Shown: piece after piece, positions 22,327 to 23,187 of the stretch
Numbering within the stretch: position 1 is the stretch's first letter
Layout: every line of letters begins with the position of its first letter
Assembly: GCA_964617995.1 (NCBI GenBank)
Contig: CAZTXD010000050.1
Coordinates: 1-23,187, forward strand
Length of the DNA stretch: 23,187 nt
DNA from: CAZTXD01 sp964617995
GTDB taxonomy: Bacteria > Actinomycetota > Acidimicrobiia > Spongiisociales > ZC4RG35
Direction: 5' to 3'
Notes under the pieces: generated by a model
Told to the model about the DNA's origin: nothing
Seen by the model: only the letters and a program-made list of their open reading frames with translations
The model's database searches: none
Translations under genes and position numbers: made by a program

Positions 22327-23130
22327 TCAGGGAAGCTCGTCGAGGAAGGACCGTGTCTCCTCGGCCACCCGCTTGCCGGCCATGCCGGGATCGTTGTGGT
22401 TCAGCCCGGCCAGCTCGACGAGGTGCTTGTGGCCCGACGCGGCCTCGAACACCCGGCGACTCGAGTCGGGCGGAACGATCGAATCGGCGGTTCCCAGAAT
22501 CACCAGAACCGGGACGTCCGAATCGGCCAGGGCTTCCTCCGTCTCGTAGCGGTCCCGCAGCAGGAGGCGAGCAGGCACGATCGGATAATGGACCCGGGCG
22601 ATGTCGGCCAGTGACGTGAACGGCGAGCGCAACACCAGCGCCGCCGGTGGGCGTTGCCGGGCCAGCGCCGTCGCCACCCCGCCGCCCAGCGACTCGCCCA
22701 GATACACGACCGGCAGGTGGGTGTCGAAGACCACCTCCGCCACGGCCGCGGCATCGGCCGCCAGCCCCGCCTCGCTGGGACGGCCGTCGGTGTCGCCGTA
22801 CCCGCGGTAGTCGAAGAGAGCCACCTCCATCCCCTCGGCGGCCAGGTCCCGGGCGAGGGGCAGCCGGTGGCCCTTGTGACCGGCGTTGCCGTTGAACACC
22901 AGCACGCGGGCCACCGCTTCGCCGTCGGCGGGCACCAGCCACACCCGGTGCTCCACTCCGTCAGCCGTCTCTGTCGGCATCACCGTCACGTCTGCCGGTG
23001 GTGGCGGAAGACCCCGCTGGGGGAGGTAGATGAGCTGACGTTGGGCGATCCACAGCAGCAGCATCAGGGCCACCCATGCTGCCGCCAGCACCGCCACCAC
23101 CGTCATGATCCGTCGAAGGGCCGGTCCCAC
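22327..23130 (-). CDS. Membrane-anchored alpha/beta hydrolase, Bem46/YfhR type (267 aa)
   Basis: This is an alpha/beta hydrolase tethered by one N-terminal helix (about 8-28). The triad is visible: S147 in GESLGG (nucleophile elbow), D216 in LGTADSIVP, and H245 in GLNHND. NGNAGHKGHR (80-89) supplies the oxyanion-hole region, and DYRGYGDTDGRPSE is the family's characteristic stretch. Homologues such as YfhR and Bem46 have no agreed substrate. The frame starts at a GTG at 23130 with only a weak ribosome site; an ATG at 23106 (residue 9) would still keep the membrane helix. It is convergent with the small secreted gene, 38 nt away; the gene upstream of it is outside the window. Confidence 0.9.
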   Translation of the reverse strand: MGPALRRIMTVVAVLAAAWVALMLLLWIAQRQLIYLPQRGLPPPPADVTVMPTETADGVEHRVWLVPADGEAVARVLVFNGNAGHKGHRLPLARDLAAEGMEVALFDYRGYGDTDGRPSEAGLAADAAAVAEVVFDTHLPVVYLGESLGGGVATALARQRPPAALVLRSPFTSLADIARVHYPIVPARLLLRDRYETEEALADSDVPVLVILGTADSIVPPDSSRRVFEAASGHKHLVELAGLNHNDPGMAGKRVAEETRSFLDELP

Positions 23131-23187
23131 ACTGCATCCCAGGATGGCAGCTCCGCCGCTCTGGCGACCGGACCCGGAACCAATCTC

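Overview
The window is a GC-rich chromosomal segment that looks actinobacterial. The signs are frequent GTG and TTG starts, a DUF1876 (Rv1738-like) protein, a deazaflavin-nitroreductase-fold protein, a RecQ helicase ending in a phosphoribosyltransferase-like domain, and several candidate leaderless promoters (TANNNT 6-8 nt before the start codon). A deep lineage such as Acidimicrobiia is my guess; nothing here proves it. I see no rRNA, tRNA, CRISPR, transposase or phage gene, and no gap of 300 bases or more without a gene.

Layout. 1-1232: a long palindrome, then threonine synthase (+). 1246-4387: glycogen branching enzyme GlgB and a bacterial eRF1-like (baeRF family 3) protein (-), convergent with thrC. 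4621-5408: a four-helix membrane protein and an antibiotic-biosynthesis-monooxygenase (ABM) domain protein (+). 5433-8582: a 1049-residue regulator made of zinc ribbon, class III nucleotide cyclase, P-loop ATPase and helical repeats (-). 8697-17665: recC-recB-recD plus a small DDN-family protein, one tightly packed operon on the - strand. 17780-18563: DUF1876 and MmcQ/YjbR genes (-). 18678-20732: RecQ-type helicase (+). 20812-21726: secreted SGNH hydrolase (-). 21944-22288: small secreted His-rich protein (+). 22327-23130: membrane-anchored alpha/beta hydrolase (-).

The functional core is DNA repair. RecBCD is complete, with helicase motifs in RecB and RecD and intact nuclease residues in RecB; recQ lies nearby on the other strand. 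The rest is housekeeping (threonine, glycogen), signalling, and envelope or secreted proteins.

The most striking non-coding signal is a family of four near-perfect palindromes of about 50 bp (26-91, 8619-8672, 17694-17741, 18092-18141). The three whose upstream gene is visible sit 23-38 nt after the stop of one gene and just upstream of the candidate -10 box of the next gene on the same strand. They bracket the recCBD-DDN operon and the DUF1876 gene. None occurs in convergent or divergent gaps or inside operons. A second signal is an 8-bp inverted repeat overlapping the candidate -10 box of the small secreted protein. I found no clear new multi-gene system; the palindrome family is the best candidate for undescribed biology.
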